From: Mageeibacillus sp. UBA6980 | Lineage (GTDB): Bacteria; Bacillota; Clostridia; Saccharofermentanales; Saccharofermentanaceae | Length of the DNA stretch: 64,000 nucleotides | Direction: 5' to 3' | Assembly (NCBI GenBank): GCA_002450095.1 | Contig: DJYK01000001.1 | Span: forward strand, 1-64,000 | In this document: one piece after another, positions 15,877-25,206 of the stretch | Position numbering within the stretch: the stretch's first letter is position 1 | How the letters are laid out: each line of letters starts with the position of its first letter | The notes under the pieces: model-generated | What the model was told of the DNA's origin: nothing | Seen by the model: the letters and a program-made list of their open reading frames with translations, nothing else | Databases searched by the model: none | Made by a program: the position numbers and the translations under genes

Positions 15877-16812
15877 TTATGCTGCTGCGCTGAATGTGAT
15901 CTGTTCGGTCGTATCGATCTGATCGTAAGTATCGGGATTGAAGATCCTGAATGAAAGAGAGATATCCTCTATGGAAGTAATCCCGTTATCCTCGAGATCG
16001 GATGAGAATAGAGTTATATCATCGATCGCACGTCTGTCGGAGTAGACTTCGCAGGACAGCAGACCATCTACCATGAATCCGTTGACGGCAATGCTCTCGC
16101 ACTGAACGGTTATGTTTTCATCCGAATTGTTCTCGATATAAAGCAGTATTCCCGCTCCCCAGAAACTGTTCTCATCCACGTATTTTCCGATGATCCTTAT
16201 ATCATTGGCATTATAGAGCTCAATGCCGCTGTCATCAGGTTCGGTATCCATCTCGTTGTAGAGCGATGTCTCGATAGTGACCGTATCAGGGTCAAATATA
16301 GTCATATAGGTGGAAGTATCGTATATGCGGAAATCGATCTCTATCTTACCGATCTTATCTATGCCTGCTGCGTCAAGTTCGGTTGAGGAAAGGTACATGG
16401 TCTCGTTAGCGTTCATTCCTGCCGTGATCTGCGAACTGAACAGATCGGTGATCATATAGTCGTTAACTATAAGTGCATCACAGCCTACTCCGTAGTCCGT
16501 ATCGGAAGAGTTCTCTATAAGAAGACTGATGCCCTGTCCCCAGATGGAATCATCAGTCATTCCCGTAGCAGTTATCTTAAGTCCGTTCTCGTCTACGAGG
16601 ACCTGTTCTTCGATCGTAAAGTCGTTCGAGTCAGATGAAGATCCGGTGTCATCATCGGATTGTGATCCGTCGGAAGACTCATCCTGTGCGGCCGTTGAGT
16701 CGACCAGCTGCCTGGTCTCGTCGGTCTTTGATGAAGATCCGCTGGCTATCGAAGCGAAAGCAAATGCGCCGATGAGTGCGATAGAACAGACAGTTCTAAG
16801 TCCTTTTTTCAT
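15877..16812 (-). CDS. Secreted protein with two homologous beta domains
   Basis: A 311-residue protein with an N-terminal signal peptide (MKKGLRTVCSIALIGAFAFA), cut before a Ser/Asp-rich linker; no lipobox cysteine is present. Two domains of about 115 residues are related: GLKITATGMTDDSIWGQGIS and LLIENSSDTDYGVGCDALIV against DIRIIGKYVDENSFWGAGIL and LYIENNSDENITVQCESIAV, each ending in a similar FRI(Y/F) strand. They resemble extracellular immunoglobulin-like repeat domains of Clostridia; the function is unknown. GGGAGG precedes the start. Confidence 0.7.
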   Translation of the reverse strand: MKKGLRTVCSIALIGAFAFASIASGSSSKTDETRQLVDSTAAQDESSDGSQSDDDTGSSSDSNDFTIEEQVLVDENGLKITATGMTDDSIWGQGISLLIENSSDTDYGVGCDALIVNDYMITDLFSSQITAGMNANETMYLSSTELDAAGIDKIGKIEIDFRIYDTSTYMTIFDPDTVTIETSLYNEMDTEPDDSGIELYNANDIRIIGKYVDENSFWGAGILLYIENNSDENITVQCESIAVNGFMVDGLLSCEVYSDRRAIDDITLFSSDLEDNGITSIEDISLSFRIFNPDTYDQIDTTEQITFSAAA

Positions 16813-17214
16813 TTTGAAATAACCTCCCTGGAATAGTTGTTATCAACATAGCCGTAAAAACGGCTGTTGTTTCTGTGAGAATGTCTATAGGATCAAATGT
16901 GCCGGGTATGAATTCGAATAACTGGACGGATTCCAGTGTGATGATCAGTACCGCCGCTTTGATCAGGACTTTAATATTATTGTTCTTTGGTTCTTCAAGC
17001 AGTGAAAGACCATGAAAGAGGGCGAATCCCCATAGGGCGTCACAGCCGTAGTTGATCAAAACCTCGGGATAATCGATGTGAGGGACGTTTATTCGTGAGA
17101 ATGCGTCCGACAGATATGTTCGGGTTCCGCAGGTCAGATAGATGAAAAGACCGGTCAACAAAGGCAAGATAAGGCCTGCTGTATTATGTGCTTGATGCTT
17201 GATATCTACCCCAT
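16796..17214 (-). CDS. VanZ-like membrane protein, start region frameshifted
   Basis: The membrane protein (about 135 residues) has four hydrophobic segments and VanZ-like stretches: NYGCDALWGFALFHGL, then LESVQLFEFIPGTFDPIDIL. An ideal ribosome-binding site (AGGAGA, 17228-17223) precedes an ATG at 17214 by eight bases. But the ATG is followed by GGG and a TAG stop; one more G in the run (17212-17209) would bring it into the long frame, starting MGVDIKHQAHNTAG. The frame itself is open back to 17353 without a credible start. Its end overlaps the next gene by 17 bases. Confidence 0.55.
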
Positions 17215-17441
17215 TATTTCTTTCTCCTGTTATAGGTTTACGAATTCTATCATCTGCCGGATCGTATTTGGTATGCTGCGAGCATACATAAAGCCCCCTG
17301 TCTGGACTTTGAGTGGTTCCAAATGGTTCCGGCGGACACATTAAAAGTCCCAAAGTGGCTGATTTTGGGGGAAAATGGATCCAAATACCTTAGATTTGAT
17401 GTAAAAAAGTCCATCTGTGGAAAAATAAACAGTTTAATACC

Positions 17442-17497
17442 TTGACACGCGATATACTTCGCGTTATGATGTATCACGTTACAAGAAGTATAGCGCG
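17442..17497 (+). promoter_or_regulatory. padR operon promoter and operator dyad
   Basis: -35 TTGACA (17442-17447), 17-base spacer, -10 TATGAT (17465-17470): nearly consensus. Flanking the -10 are inverted arms CGCGATATACTTC (17448-17460) and GAAGTATAGCGCG (17485-17497), matching at 12 of 13 positions. This is a good candidate operator for the PadR autoregulator. Confidence 0.7.
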
Positions 17498-17511
17498 AGA
17501 GGAGGTATGGT

Positions 17512-17832
17512 ATGGATATTCAGTTGAAACGCGGTCTTCTGGATGTATGCGTGCTCGCTGCGATCAAGAATGAAGACTCGTACGGATATCAGATCATCAA
17601 GGATATGAAGCCCTATCTTGAATTGTCGGAATCCACGTTGTATACGATACTTAAGAGACTTGAGGCATCTGATATGCTGACGGTCAGGATGGTAGAACAT
17701 CAGGGAAGGCTTCGTAAGTACTATCACATAACTTCAGCAGGGATAGAACGAATCGATGAGTTTAAATCGGACTGGGAAGAGATAGAGTCCATATACCGTT
17801 TTATTACAAGGGAGGATAGTACTCATGAATAA
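17512..17832 (+). CDS. PadR family transcriptional regulator
   Basis: A 106-residue winged-helix repressor: KRGLLDVCVLAAI, SYGYQIIKDMK, then LSESTLYTILKRLEASDMLT and RKYYHITSAG. The length corresponds to the short PadR subfamily lacking the long C-terminal dimer domain. It overlaps the following HAAS gene by eight bases. PadR-HAAS-DUF4097 operons are common in Firmicutes and respond to envelope stress or membrane-active compounds; autoregulation is expected through the dyad over its promoter. Confidence 0.92.
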   Translation: MDIQLKRGLLDVCVLAAIKNEDSYGYQIIKDMKPYLELSESTLYTILKRLEASDMLTVRMVEHQGRLRKYYHITSAGIERIDEFKSDWEEIESIYRFITREDSTHE

Positions 17833-18418
17833 GCAGGAATTTTTAAATGAGCTTAAATCCAAGCTCACCGGGTTGCCTCAGGCGGACCTGGAAGAGAGGC
17901 TGTCTTTCTACGAGGAGATGATAGATGATCGTATCGAAGACGGTAAGACAGAGGAAGAGGCGGTTTCAGAGATCGGATCTGTCGATGAAGTCGTAAAGAC
18001 GATAATGTCTGAGATACCTTTGTCGAGATTGGTAAAGGAGAAAACCTCTAACAGGAAGAAGATGTCCGTTCCGGTAATAATACTTCTGGTATTGGGATTT
18101 CCGGTATGGTTCCCGATCCTGGTGTCGATTATTTGTGTATTCTTCTCTTTATATCTGACGGTCTGGATCCTTATTCTATCGATGTGGATAGTCGATCTTT
18201 CATTCGCGATCTCATCGATCGCCGGAATAGTCGCTCTTGTCTTTGCAATAGTTCAGGGCAGCTTCCCGATGATAATGCTCAGTATCGGAACGATGCTCGT
18301 TATGGGCGGCCTCGCAGTCCTTCTGTTCTTTGCATGTAAGGCGGCTACGGTCGGATTTGCAAAGGCTACAGGTAGGATGATGGTCGGAATCAAGACGATG
18401 TTTGTGGGTCAGAAATAA
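17825..18418 (+). CDS. HAAS/DUF1700 domain membrane protein
   Basis: A 197-residue protein. The N-terminal 65 residues form the helical HAAS domain (MNKQEFLNELKSKLTGLPQ, then ERLSFYEEMIDDRIEDGK and EEAVSEIGSVDEVV), followed by three to four membrane helices (about residues 80-180). HAAS domains pair with PadR regulators and act in membrane-stress circuits. It overlaps the padR gene by eight bases. Confidence 0.88.
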   Translation: MNKQEFLNELKSKLTGLPQADLEERLSFYEEMIDDRIEDGKTEEEAVSEIGSVDEVVKTIMSEIPLSRLVKEKTSNRKKMSVPVIILLVLGFPVWFPILVSIICVFFSLYLTVWILILSMWIVDLSFAISSIAGIVALVFAIVQGSFPMIMLSIGTMLVMGGLAVLLFFACKAATVGFAKATGRMMVGIKTMFVGQK

Positions 18419-18439
18419 GGGTAAATAAAGGAGATCATT

Positions 18440-19300
18440 ATGAGTACAACAGTTAAAGTAATAATAGGCGCCGCTATCGCACTCGTTGCAGGGATCGTTA
18501 TCTGCGGTATCGCTTTTGCAATCGGCGGAAAGACAAATATGGGGATAGGCAGTACCGAATACGTAACAGAAGTATTCGAGATCGAAGATGAGTTCACAAA
18601 TATCAGTGTTACTGCATTGACAAGCGATATCACGATCGACAGATCCGATGACGGTAAGTGCCGGGTTGAATTCTTCCAGCCTGATTATATGGAGCTTGAG
18701 GCCGGCGTAAATAACGGTACACTTGAGATAGAAGTCAATGAAGATGATCCCGCAAGACTCGTGTTCAATATTATGTCAAAGACTCCGACTATCAAGGTCT
18801 ATCTTCCGGAAGAAGTATATGAGGATCTGTCGATCGATGTTACGACCGGCGATATCATCCTTGGGGGTATCAGTTACGGGGGAAGTGTAGATATTAAAGT
18901 TACCACGGGCGATATCGGTATCGGCAATAACGTATCTGATGATCTGACATATGGAGATCTGAATATCGAAGTAAACACGGGTGACATCGTTATTGATAAT
19001 GTCGGATGTCAGGATTTAATCTATAATGTAGTTACGGGTGATATTCAGCTTCGGGATGTTCTGGCTGCTGACAATATCAATATCACCGGCACAACCGGAG
19101 ATCTGACTTTCGACGGATGTGACGCAGGGCGTATCACTGTTAATCTCGTAACAGGAGATATTAACGGAACGCTTCTTACGGATAAGGACTTTGATGCACA
19201 TAATGTAGCCGGTGATATCGATGTTCCGAGTTCATCTGAAGGAGGGCGCTGCGAGCTTACAACAACTACAGGCGATATCGTTATCGATATCGAATCGTAA
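18440..19300 (+). CDS. DUF4097 beta-helix-like membrane-anchored protein
   Basis: A 286-residue protein with one N-terminal membrane helix (about residues 6-28) and an outward beta-repeat domain. The repeat unit ends in VTTGDI, VNTGDI, VVTGDI or TTGDI and recurs about every 20 residues from residue 130 on, the hallmark of the DUF4097 family. It is the third gene of the PadR-HAAS-DUF4097 operon, 21 bases after the HAAS gene, and probably acts at the membrane surface in envelope-stress adaptation. Confidence 0.88.
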   Translation: MSTTVKVIIGAAIALVAGIVICGIAFAIGGKTNMGIGSTEYVTEVFEIEDEFTNISVTALTSDITIDRSDDGKCRVEFFQPDYMELEAGVNNGTLEIEVNEDDPARLVFNIMSKTPTIKVYLPEEVYEDLSIDVTTGDIILGGISYGGSVDIKVTTGDIGIGNNVSDDLTYGDLNIEVNTGDIVIDNVGCQDLIYNVVTGDIQLRDVLAADNINITGTTGDLTFDGCDAGRITVNLVTGDINGTLLTDKDFDAHNVAGDIDVPSSSEGGRCELTTTTGDIVIDIES

Positions 19301-19314
19301 GGGGGATTAACGGA

Positions 19315-21030
19315 TTGATCTCGTTAATATACGGCATAGTCTTTATATTGTCGGTGATCCTGTCAGCAGGGTATATATACATATGGCATAAGCACTTTGA
19401 CGTGAACTTCACCATGGTATTTACCTTGGTTCCCATCGCTTGTGCGGGTTACGTTCTTCTTGCAAATTCGACAGATCTCGGAAGTGCGATCACGTCTACT
19501 CAGTTGATCTATATAGGCGGAAGTTTCCTGCAGTTCTTCATCGCGATGAGTATATTCAATCTTTGTAAGATCAATGTCCCGAAGTGGGTCAGGACCTTGA
19601 TGTTCGTCGTATGTCTCCTGATGTACGGCTCCGTACTCTCGGCAGGACGATCGAATCTGTTCTACAGGTCCGCAACACTGGATCTTGTCGACGGAACACC
19701 TGTTCTGGTCAAGGAATACGGCCCGATGCACACATTGTTCTACGTGCTCCTGATCATCTTCTTCATAGCGGGCATAGCGGCTATCGTATATTCCTATTTT
19801 AAGAAGAAGCAGATCCCGAGAAGGATACTTTCTCTGTTGCTTATACCCGATATCGTATGTGTTATGGGATATTTCGCGACGAAGCTGTTCGATCTGACTT
19901 TTGAATTCGTACCGATAGGTTATGTTCTGGCTGAGTTCGTATATCTTCTTATCGCATACAGGGTAAACCTCTATGATGTAAGCGACACGGTCATTGATTC
20001 GATGGTTCAGGAAACTTCGATAGGTTATATCTCATTCGACTTTAAGAACAGATATCTGGGAAGTAATGATGTAGCCAAGGCTCTTATCCCCGAACTTAAT
20101 GATGTTGCCGTAGACGAGGTGTTCGGATATAAGACTGCTCAGCGTAAGGTCAGACACTATCTTGATGGTTTTAAGAACGATCCTGCGAACAATACATTCC
20201 TGTTTACCGTCACGGACGGATCGGGAAATACGGATAACGACAGATACTATAATGTTAATGTCAATTATCTGTACGACGGAAACCGTAAAAGAGGGTATAT
20301 CGTAACCTTCGCCGACGATACGAAGAACAGAAAGTATATAAAGCTTCTCGATAACTATAACGAGGATCTTAAAGCGGAGGTCGAGGAGAAGACATCGCAT
20401 ATCGTAAAGATGCACGATAACCTGATCATGAGTCTGGCAATGATGGTCGAGAGTCGTGACAATTCGACGGGAGGCCATATCAAGAGGACATCTGAAGGTG
20501 TTCGGATCCTGATAGATGAGATCAGGAAAGAAGGTATCCTTGATCTCGACCCAGAGTTTTGCAAAGATGTTATCAAGGCCGCGCCGATGCATGATCTCGG
20601 CAAGATCGCAGTTGATGATGCGATACTTCGTAAGCCCGGGCCCGGGAGATTCGAACCCGATGAATACGAGAAGATGAAGACTCATGCGGCAGAAGGCGCC
20701 AGGGTCATACATGAGATCCTTAAGAATACCGATGATGAGAGATTTAAGGTGATCGCCGAGAACGTGGCTCACTATCACCATGAAAGATACGACGGTTCGG
20801 GTTATCCCGATAGGCTCGTAGGAGATGATATACCTCTCGAGGCAAGGATAATGGCGATCGCCGACGTCTATGATGCACTTGTAAGCAAGCGCGTTTATAA
20901 AGAGGCTTATGACTTTAAGAAGGCGGATTCCATAATAATGGAAGGCATGGGGACGCAGTTCGATCCCAAGCTCAAGTCCGCATACGAGAATGCCCGTCCG
21001 CGTCTTGAGGAGTATTATTCCAAGGTCTGA
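19315..21030 (+). CDS. HD-GYP c-di-GMP phosphodiesterase with 7TM sensor region
   Basis: A 571-residue protein. The N-terminal 225 residues hold seven or so membrane helices in the arrangement of the 7TM sensor region of some histidine kinases. A PAS-like segment (about 235-335) and a short coiled coil follow. The HD-GYP domain is intact: HDLGKIAVDDAILRKPG near 425, and HHERYDGSGYP near 487 carrying the GYP motif. It would degrade c-di-GMP. The start is a TTG, 15 bases after the DUF4097 stop. Confidence 0.92.
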   Translation: MISLIYGIVFILSVILSAGYIYIWHKHFDVNFTMVFTLVPIACAGYVLLANSTDLGSAITSTQLIYIGGSFLQFFIAMSIFNLCKINVPKWVRTLMFVVCLLMYGSVLSAGRSNLFYRSATLDLVDGTPVLVKEYGPMHTLFYVLLIIFFIAGIAAIVYSYFKKKQIPRRILSLLLIPDIVCVMGYFATKLFDLTFEFVPIGYVLAEFVYLLIAYRVNLYDVSDTVIDSMVQETSIGYISFDFKNRYLGSNDVAKALIPELNDVAVDEVFGYKTAQRKVRHYLDGFKNDPANNTFLFTVTDGSGNTDNDRYYNVNVNYLYDGNRKRGYIVTFADDTKNRKYIKLLDNYNEDLKAEVEEKTSHIVKMHDNLIMSLAMMVESRDNSTGGHIKRTSEGVRILIDEIRKEGILDLDPEFCKDVIKAAPMHDLGKIAVDDAILRKPGPGRFEPDEYEKMKTHAAEGARVIHEILKNTDDERFKVIAENVAHYHHERYDGSGYPDRLVGDDIPLEARIMAIADVYDALVSKRVYKEAYDFKKADSIIMEGMGTQFDPKLKSAYENARPRLEEYYSKV

Positions 21031-21074
21031 TAAGGGTTATAATATCTCCATAAAAACAACAGGAGATCATTAAG

Positions 21075-21659
21075 ATGAGTGGAAAAGACCATCTTGAGTG
21101 GGAAGAGTTAAGTACCGAACATATTATTCAGAATGAGTGGATCGACTTTCGAAGTTCGAGATTCAGGTTTCCTGACGGCAGCGAGTTCGAGCCCTATTAC
21201 AGCTACAGCAGAAGAGATTATGTCGTTATAGTCGCTTCCGATACCGAAGGAAAGTATATATGCGTCAGACAGTTCAGGCACGGCATAAGAAAGGTGACTG
21301 TCGAGTTTCCCGCAGGAGGGATCGAGAGGTCTGACGGTAAGGAGTACGGCGGTAATCCGGAAGCGAATGCGGAAGACGCTCTCGAGGCCGCTAAACGGGA
21401 ACTGCTTGAAGAGACAGGATATGAATCCGATGAGTGGCAGCATCTTCTGACTGTCCCGTCCAATGCAACGATAGCCGATAATTACGGTCACTTATATGTT
21501 GCCAAAAACTGCCGCAAGGTCCAAGGTCAGAACCTGGATGAAACCGAGTTTTTAAATGTCGAACTGCATTCGGACGATGAGATAGAGAAGATGATCAAAG
21601 ACGGCCGCTTTCCCCAGGCCGTGCATATTGCCGCCTGGCTCCTGGCTCTCAGAAGCTAA
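21075..21659 (+). CDS. Nudix hydrolase, ADP-ribose pyrophosphatase type
   Basis: A 194-residue enzyme cleaving nucleoside diphosphate-linked substrates, probably ADP-ribose. The Nudix box is split by an insertion: EFPAGGIERSDGKEYG, then EAAKRELLEETGYESD (about residues 76-118). The C-terminal strand AKNCRKVQGQNLDETEFLNV is as in the NudF/YqkG group. It has its own AGGAG site and a TATAAT upstream, and ends just before a terminator. Confidence 0.88.
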   Translation: MSGKDHLEWEELSTEHIIQNEWIDFRSSRFRFPDGSEFEPYYSYSRRDYVVIVASDTEGKYICVRQFRHGIRKVTVEFPAGGIERSDGKEYGGNPEANAEDALEAAKRELLEETGYESDEWQHLLTVPSNATIADNYGHLYVAKNCRKVQGQNLDETEFLNVELHSDDEIEKMIKDGRFPQAVHIAAWLLALRS

Positions 21660-21690
21660 AGTTTAAGACTTATATAATTCGAGCCGTACG

Positions 21691-21720
21691 AATCCCCCTG
21701 TTAGGGGGATTTGTGTTATA
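21691..21720 (+). terminator. Rho-independent terminator
   Basis: AATCCCCC (21691-21698), loop, GGGGGATT (21704-21711), then a U-rich tract. It closes the Nudix gene transcript. Confidence 0.7.
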
Positions 21721-21754
21721 TTTTTAATGGAATAAGGATAAGGAGGATATCAAT

Positions 21755-23077
21755 ATGCCACACAGCGGAGGCGGAGGTTCACACGGAGGCGGTTCGCACG
21801 GAGGATCACACGGTTCTCACGGGTCTTCAAGCTACAGATCGAGCCATTATTTTCACGGTGCGAGAAGATTCAGGAAAAGATATCATGACGGAAGGGAAGA
21901 ATATTTCTATTCCCGTTCCAAGCCCGTAAAGACAGGGATCTCGGGATTAGTTTTCATGTTATTATTCGGAAGTGTCTTCACGGCCCTGATGGGCATCGGC
22001 ATAGGTTCCGAGATCCCCAAAAGACTTAATGAAGAATACCGTACACCGTCATCAAGGATCTATGACAACATAGATGTTATCGAGGACGACAGTGAGCTCG
22101 AGGATGTTCTCGAGGAATTTAACGATCTTACCGGAATATGTCCCGTTGTCTATACGATGACTGTTCAGGACTATAACCGCGAATATGTCGATCTCAAATC
22201 TTTTGCTTATTATCAGTATCTCGATATGTTCGATGATGAGCAGCACTATCTTGTAGTCTATGCTATCCCCGAGTATCAGGTCGAAGACTATCGTAACGGC
22301 AGGATGGATATCCCTGATTATGAGTTTGAAGTCATGATGGGCGATGAGACCGACAATATAATCTCTGACAATATGCAGGACAGATTCATAAACGACGTTT
22401 ATGAGAGTCTTGAGGATGGTGACAGACCGGAAGAAGCATTTGAATACGCTTTCGGAAGAATGACGGATTCAGCAGACAAGAGGCTTAACGGCAACGGGAA
22501 TCTGAGAGTATTTATACCTGTGATATTTGTAGGGCTGATATTCCTGATACCCGTAATCGCCATGATCGTTAATATTAAGAAGGAGAAGGAATTCGAGTAC
22601 GAAGAGGTCGATCTTACGGAGGAGGATCTGAAATCCGCTCCGACGATCGATATGGCAAATCCTTATGCCGGAATGCCGGGAAGGAATTATAATCCTGCCA
22701 TGGGAACGGCCTTTAAGGCGATTATGACTGTAATGATGATACCTTTTGTCTGTATCGGGATCGGTCTTATCACAGGCGGTGTCACCGAGATGGCATCAGG
22801 TGATGTGTTCGGTACCGTTAAGCTCGTTTTCGGAATTGTCTGGACAAGTATAATCCTGATCATGCTGGTCTCTGTCTTCAGGGCGTTAAGAAATTCCGAG
22901 AAGAAAGATCCCGTAATGACGGCGGATTATCCGAAGGCCGATATGCCTCATGCAGAGTATCCTCAGGCGGACTATCCGGAAGCTTCGGATCCCGAGATAA
23001 GGAAACGTCCTTTCTGGAGCCCGAAGTCGGATTATGACGACGATGACGATGATCTGAGAAGAAAAGGTTACGAATAG
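21755..23077 (+). CDS. TPM-like membrane protein with Gly/Ser/His-rich head
   Basis: A 440-residue protein. The first 35 residues are almost entirely Gly, Ser and His (SHGGGSHGGSHGSHGSSS), suggesting metal binding or flexibility. Next comes a membrane helix (about 65-85), then a TPM-like globular domain (RIYDNIDVIEDDSELEDVLE, then HYLVVYAIPEYQVE, about 105-235), then membrane helices near 250, 320 and 365. The C-terminus is acidic with YP-x-AD repeats (ADYPKADMPHAEYPQADYPE). TPM domains occur in membrane quality-control and phosphatase proteins; the role here is unknown. Confidence 0.7.
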   Translation: MPHSGGGGSHGGGSHGGSHGSHGSSSYRSSHYFHGARRFRKRYHDGREEYFYSRSKPVKTGISGLVFMLLFGSVFTALMGIGIGSEIPKRLNEEYRTPSSRIYDNIDVIEDDSELEDVLEEFNDLTGICPVVYTMTVQDYNREYVDLKSFAYYQYLDMFDDEQHYLVVYAIPEYQVEDYRNGRMDIPDYEFEVMMGDETDNIISDNMQDRFINDVYESLEDGDRPEEAFEYAFGRMTDSADKRLNGNGNLRVFIPVIFVGLIFLIPVIAMIVNIKKEKEFEYEEVDLTEEDLKSAPTIDMANPYAGMPGRNYNPAMGTAFKAIMTVMMIPFVCIGIGLITGGVTEMASGDVFGTVKLVFGIVWTSIILIMLVSVFRALRNSEKKDPVMTADYPKADMPHAEYPQADYPEASDPEIRKRPFWSPKSDYDDDDDDLRRKGYE

Positions 23078-23107
23078 AGCCCTGTTAGTGCAATAAAGTG
23101 ATCGATT

Positions 23108-23116
23108 TGATATAAT
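23108..23116 (+). promoter_or_regulatory. Extended -10 promoter (TGATATAAT)
   Basis: TGATATAAT ends 11 bases before the ATG of the second HD-GYP gene. No -35 is convincing. Transcription would begin only about five bases upstream of the start codon, leaving no room for a ribosome-binding site. Confidence 0.55.
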
Positions 23117-23127
23117 CACATTCATAT

Positions 23128-25206
23128 ATGGATAGGAGACAGAATAACTTAAAGCATTTTGTGTTGGTGGCAGTCTGTCTTGCTGTTAATTTAATATGTA
23201 GTTTTTTTGCTTCCAAATTCGGGTTGCCTCTATATCTTGATAATATAGGAACGATAGTGGCGGCGGTCGCAGGCGGCTATATGCCGGGTATCGTTGTCGG
23301 ATTTCTTACGAACTTCATCGGCGGTATAAGCGACTACACCACTACTTATTACAGCATCATCAATGTTCTGATAGCCGTGGCGGCAAGATTCCTGTCGTCA
23401 AAAGGATTTTTTGACAAAAAGAAACCTTGGAAGATCGCAGTTCCCATAGTCGTTTTTGTGGTTATAGGAGGCGGTATAGGGTCGCTTCTTACATGGGGGA
23501 TCTATGGTAATACGATCGGAGAAGAAGTATCGGCTTCGCTTGCCAACAGGATCTATGAGAATGTTATTAATAATCCGTTCCTGGCTGAATTATCCGCGGA
23601 TATCCTTATCGATATCCCCGATAAGATCATCTGCACGGTAATAGCGTCTCTGGCGTTGTGGTTTCTTCCCAAGAAGCTTTTCCCTAAGACTCAGGATCTG
23701 TCATTAAGCAGTAAGAACGTCGAGAAGATATCGCTCGGAACAAAGCTGATACTGATCGTCAGTGTCGCGGTCATCTCGGTTGCGGGAACCGTATCCTATG
23801 TATGTTACAGGCAGTTCCGCGAATACATAATCCAGGATAAGAGCACCTATGCCACCAATGTGGCGGAATTCGCCGGATCGCTTATAGATCCTGAAATGGT
23901 GGATACTTACATTGCGGAAGGGGAGGCTGCCCCCGGGTATCTTGAAACCGAGGAGAGGCTCGAATATATCTTTAACAGTGCGGAATCCATAGAATACCTT
24001 TATGTCTATAAGATCGCTGAAGACGGATGCCATGTCGTCTTCGATATGGATACCGAAGATGTCGAGGGCGGTAATCCCGGAGATATAATTGAATTTGACG
24101 AGAGTTTTTCCGATTATATCCCTGATCTTCTGGCGGGTAATCCCATAGATCCCATCGTTACCAATGATACATTCGGATGGCTCCTTACTTCTTATGTTCC
24201 TGTCTATAACGCTGACGGAGAGTGTGTATGTTATACCGCCGTAGATATCTCTATGCCTGATCTCGAGTCGTCGGAGCGTGTGTTCTCCGTTAAGATCATA
24301 TCCATGCTCCTCGGATTCTTCACACTGATACTTGCTACCGGCGTGACGCTCGCGAACATATATATCATCGATCCCGTCAACTCGCTCGCCGCAGCGACGG
24401 AAAAGGTTGATTACAATAACGATGATGCCAGGAGCGAGACGGTCGAGAGACTTAAGAATCTGGTCATCAATACCGGCGACGAGATCGAACATCTGTATCA
24501 TGCACTTACAAAGACAACGCAGGATACGGTCGACTATATCACCGAATCACAAAGGCAGAGCGAAGCGTTGGAAGCTTTGCAGTCAGCAATGATAAATGTT
24601 ATGGCAGATCTTGTCGAGAGCCGCGATCCTTCGACTGGAACCCATATCAAAAATACTGCGGAATATGTTCAGATAATAGTGGATCAGCTTAAGAAGGAAG
24701 GCATATATGCCGATCAGCTCACTTCCGAATATATGGCGGATGTAGTAGCATCAGCACCCTTGCATGACGTAGGTAAGATCATGGTCTCCGATACGATCTT
24801 AAATAAACCCGGCAAGCTGACCGATGAAGAGTTTAAGATCATGAAGATCCATACGACTGAAGGCGCTAAGGTCATAGATGATGTTATAAGCCGCGTCGGC
24901 GGCATCAAGAGCGGGTATCTCGAAGAAGCGAAGAATATGGCGCATTACCATCATGAGAGGTGGAACGGCAGCGGTTATCCCGAAGGACTGGCCGGGGAGG
25001 ACATACCTTTGTCCGCGCGAATCATGGCTGTTGCCGATGTATTCGATGCGCTTGTCTCGAGGAGATGCTATAAGCCTCCGTTCTCATTCGAAGATGCGAT
25101 GTCGATAATAAAGAAGGATGCGGGAACTCATTTTGATCCCAATATCGTAAAGGCTTTTGCTGACGCCGAAGACCTCGTAAGGCAGGTTACCGAGGAGACC
25201 CATTAA
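23128..25206 (+). CDS. HD-GYP phosphodiesterase with ECF-S-like membrane domain
   Basis: A 692-residue protein. Residues 8-190 resemble the S-component (substrate-capture) fold of ECF vitamin transporters: GLPLYLDNIGTIVAAVAGGY, then PGIVVGFLTNFIGG. About 205-400 is a membrane-flanked extracellular sensor of the Cache type, then a HAMP-like linker. The HD-GYP domain has HDVGKIMVSDTILNKPG near 545 and HHERWNGSGYP near 607. A ligand-sensing c-di-GMP phosphodiesterase is likely. No ribosome-binding site precedes the ATG. Confidence 0.9.
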   Translation: MDRRQNNLKHFVLVAVCLAVNLICSFFASKFGLPLYLDNIGTIVAAVAGGYMPGIVVGFLTNFIGGISDYTTTYYSIINVLIAVAARFLSSKGFFDKKKPWKIAVPIVVFVVIGGGIGSLLTWGIYGNTIGEEVSASLANRIYENVINNPFLAELSADILIDIPDKIICTVIASLALWFLPKKLFPKTQDLSLSSKNVEKISLGTKLILIVSVAVISVAGTVSYVCYRQFREYIIQDKSTYATNVAEFAGSLIDPEMVDTYIAEGEAAPGYLETEERLEYIFNSAESIEYLYVYKIAEDGCHVVFDMDTEDVEGGNPGDIIEFDESFSDYIPDLLAGNPIDPIVTNDTFGWLLTSYVPVYNADGECVCYTAVDISMPDLESSERVFSVKIISMLLGFFTLILATGVTLANIYIIDPVNSLAAATEKVDYNNDDARSETVERLKNLVINTGDEIEHLYHALTKTTQDTVDYITESQRQSEALEALQSAMINVMADLVESRDPSTGTHIKNTAEYVQIIVDQLKKEGIYADQLTSEYMADVVASAPLHDVGKIMVSDTILNKPGKLTDEEFKIMKIHTTEGAKVIDDVISRVGGIKSGYLEEAKNMAHYHHERWNGSGYPEGLAGEDIPLSARIMAVADVFDALVSRRCYKPPFSFEDAMSIIKKDAGTHFDPNIVKAFADAEDLVRQVTEETH

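Noticed and set aside
23704..24501. 265-residue minus-strand frame
   Set aside because: It lies inside the HD-GYP gene, with no ribosome-binding site or recognisable domain.
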